The notes under the pieces are model-generated. The model saw nothing but the letters and a program-made list of their open reading frames with translations, was not told where the DNA came from and searched no databases. Shown here in pieces: positions 15,295-15,298 of a stretch of DNA of 15,298 bases. Source of the DNA: Cytophagales bacterium (GTDB lineage: Bacteria; Bacteroidota; Bacteroidia; Cytophagales; Cyclobacteriaceae); NCBI GenBank assembly GCA_020063545.1, contig JAGUUF010000092.1, positions 1 to 15,298 of the forward strand, written 5' to 3'. The translations under genes and the position numbers were made by a program. Position 1 is the first letter of the stretch. Every line of letters starts with the position of its first letter.

Positions 15295-15298
15295 TCAA
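15278..15298 (+). repeat. Third copy of the palindrome half-site at the window edge
   Basis: GGGACACAATACTTAATTC followed by AA repeats the left arm of the 15155-15204 palindrome in the same orientation with one G-to-A difference. It runs into the right edge and may begin a second palindrome. Confidence 0.75.

Larger units (their letters stand above)
15182..15298 (-). mobile_element. Probable deleted RAYT/REP-type (non-autonomous) element, cut by the window edge
   Basis: Half-site GAATTAAGTATCGTGTCCC (from 15182) and its inverted copy GGGACACAATACTTAATTC (15278-15296) flank about 75 bases. Between them the minus strand carries what looks like the last part of a transposase gene. This arrangement, inverted repeats around a vestigial transposase end, is that of an internally deleted, miniature element. 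The two half-sites differ at one base (CACGATAC versus CACAATAC). The element or a further palindrome may continue past the right edge. Family assignment rests on the repeat form and tail resemblance, not on a database match. Confidence 0.55.

Overview
The window comes from a chromosome of the Bacteroidota, probably Cytophagales-like. This rests on the gene families and on four or five clear Bacteroidota-type promoters (-7 box TAnnTTTG with a TTG-containing -33 box) in front of rimP-nusA, rpsU, metK, lysA and perhaps ugd. Other clues are the rpsU-xerC-hpf cluster and a mammalian-type glutaminyl cyclase lipoprotein. Nearly everything is housekeeping DNA packed with very short gaps. No gene-free stretch exceeds 300 bases. 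I see no tRNA, rRNA, CRISPR array, prophage or defence cluster.

Left part (1-6024). nusA (cut by the left edge) and rimP form a minus-strand operon whose leader carries a compact GC-rich hairpin followed by a U-rich run. Diverging from it is a lipoprotein of the M28/glutaminyl-cyclase family. It converges, with one base between stop codons, on a minus-strand nucleotide-sugar operon ugd-rfbB-rfbA. That operon makes UDP-glucuronate and dTDP-4-keto-6-deoxyglucose, precursors for surface polysaccharide.

Middle (6232-11875). A plus-strand acyl-CoA dehydrogenase is followed by rpsU with its own promoter and terminator, then a XerC/D-type tyrosine recombinase and the ribosome hibernation factor hpf. 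metK converges on hpf across a hairpin that touches the metK stop codon. Upstream of metK on the same strand lie a short RsmI-like tetrapyrrole-methylase-fold methyltransferase and an alpha/beta hydrolase, whose coding regions overlap by 8 bases.

Right part (11943-15298). lysA (last step of lysine synthesis) converges on a PA0069-family radical SAM gene. Diverging from that is a PLP-dependent D-cysteine desulfhydrase/ACC-deaminase-like gene whose C-terminus is abnormal: the family's DPxYTGK tail is missing. Just beyond it is the most unusual structure of the window. A near-perfect 50-base palindrome is followed by a short minus-strand remnant resembling the C-terminal tail of a REP-associated tyrosine transposase (RAYT), and then by another copy of the palindrome half-site running off the right edge. 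I read this as a deleted, non-autonomous RAYT/REP-type element, and it may explain both the damaged neighbouring gene and why the sequence ends there. I found no convincing new multi-gene system elsewhere; this repeat block and the rimP leader hairpin are the best leads.
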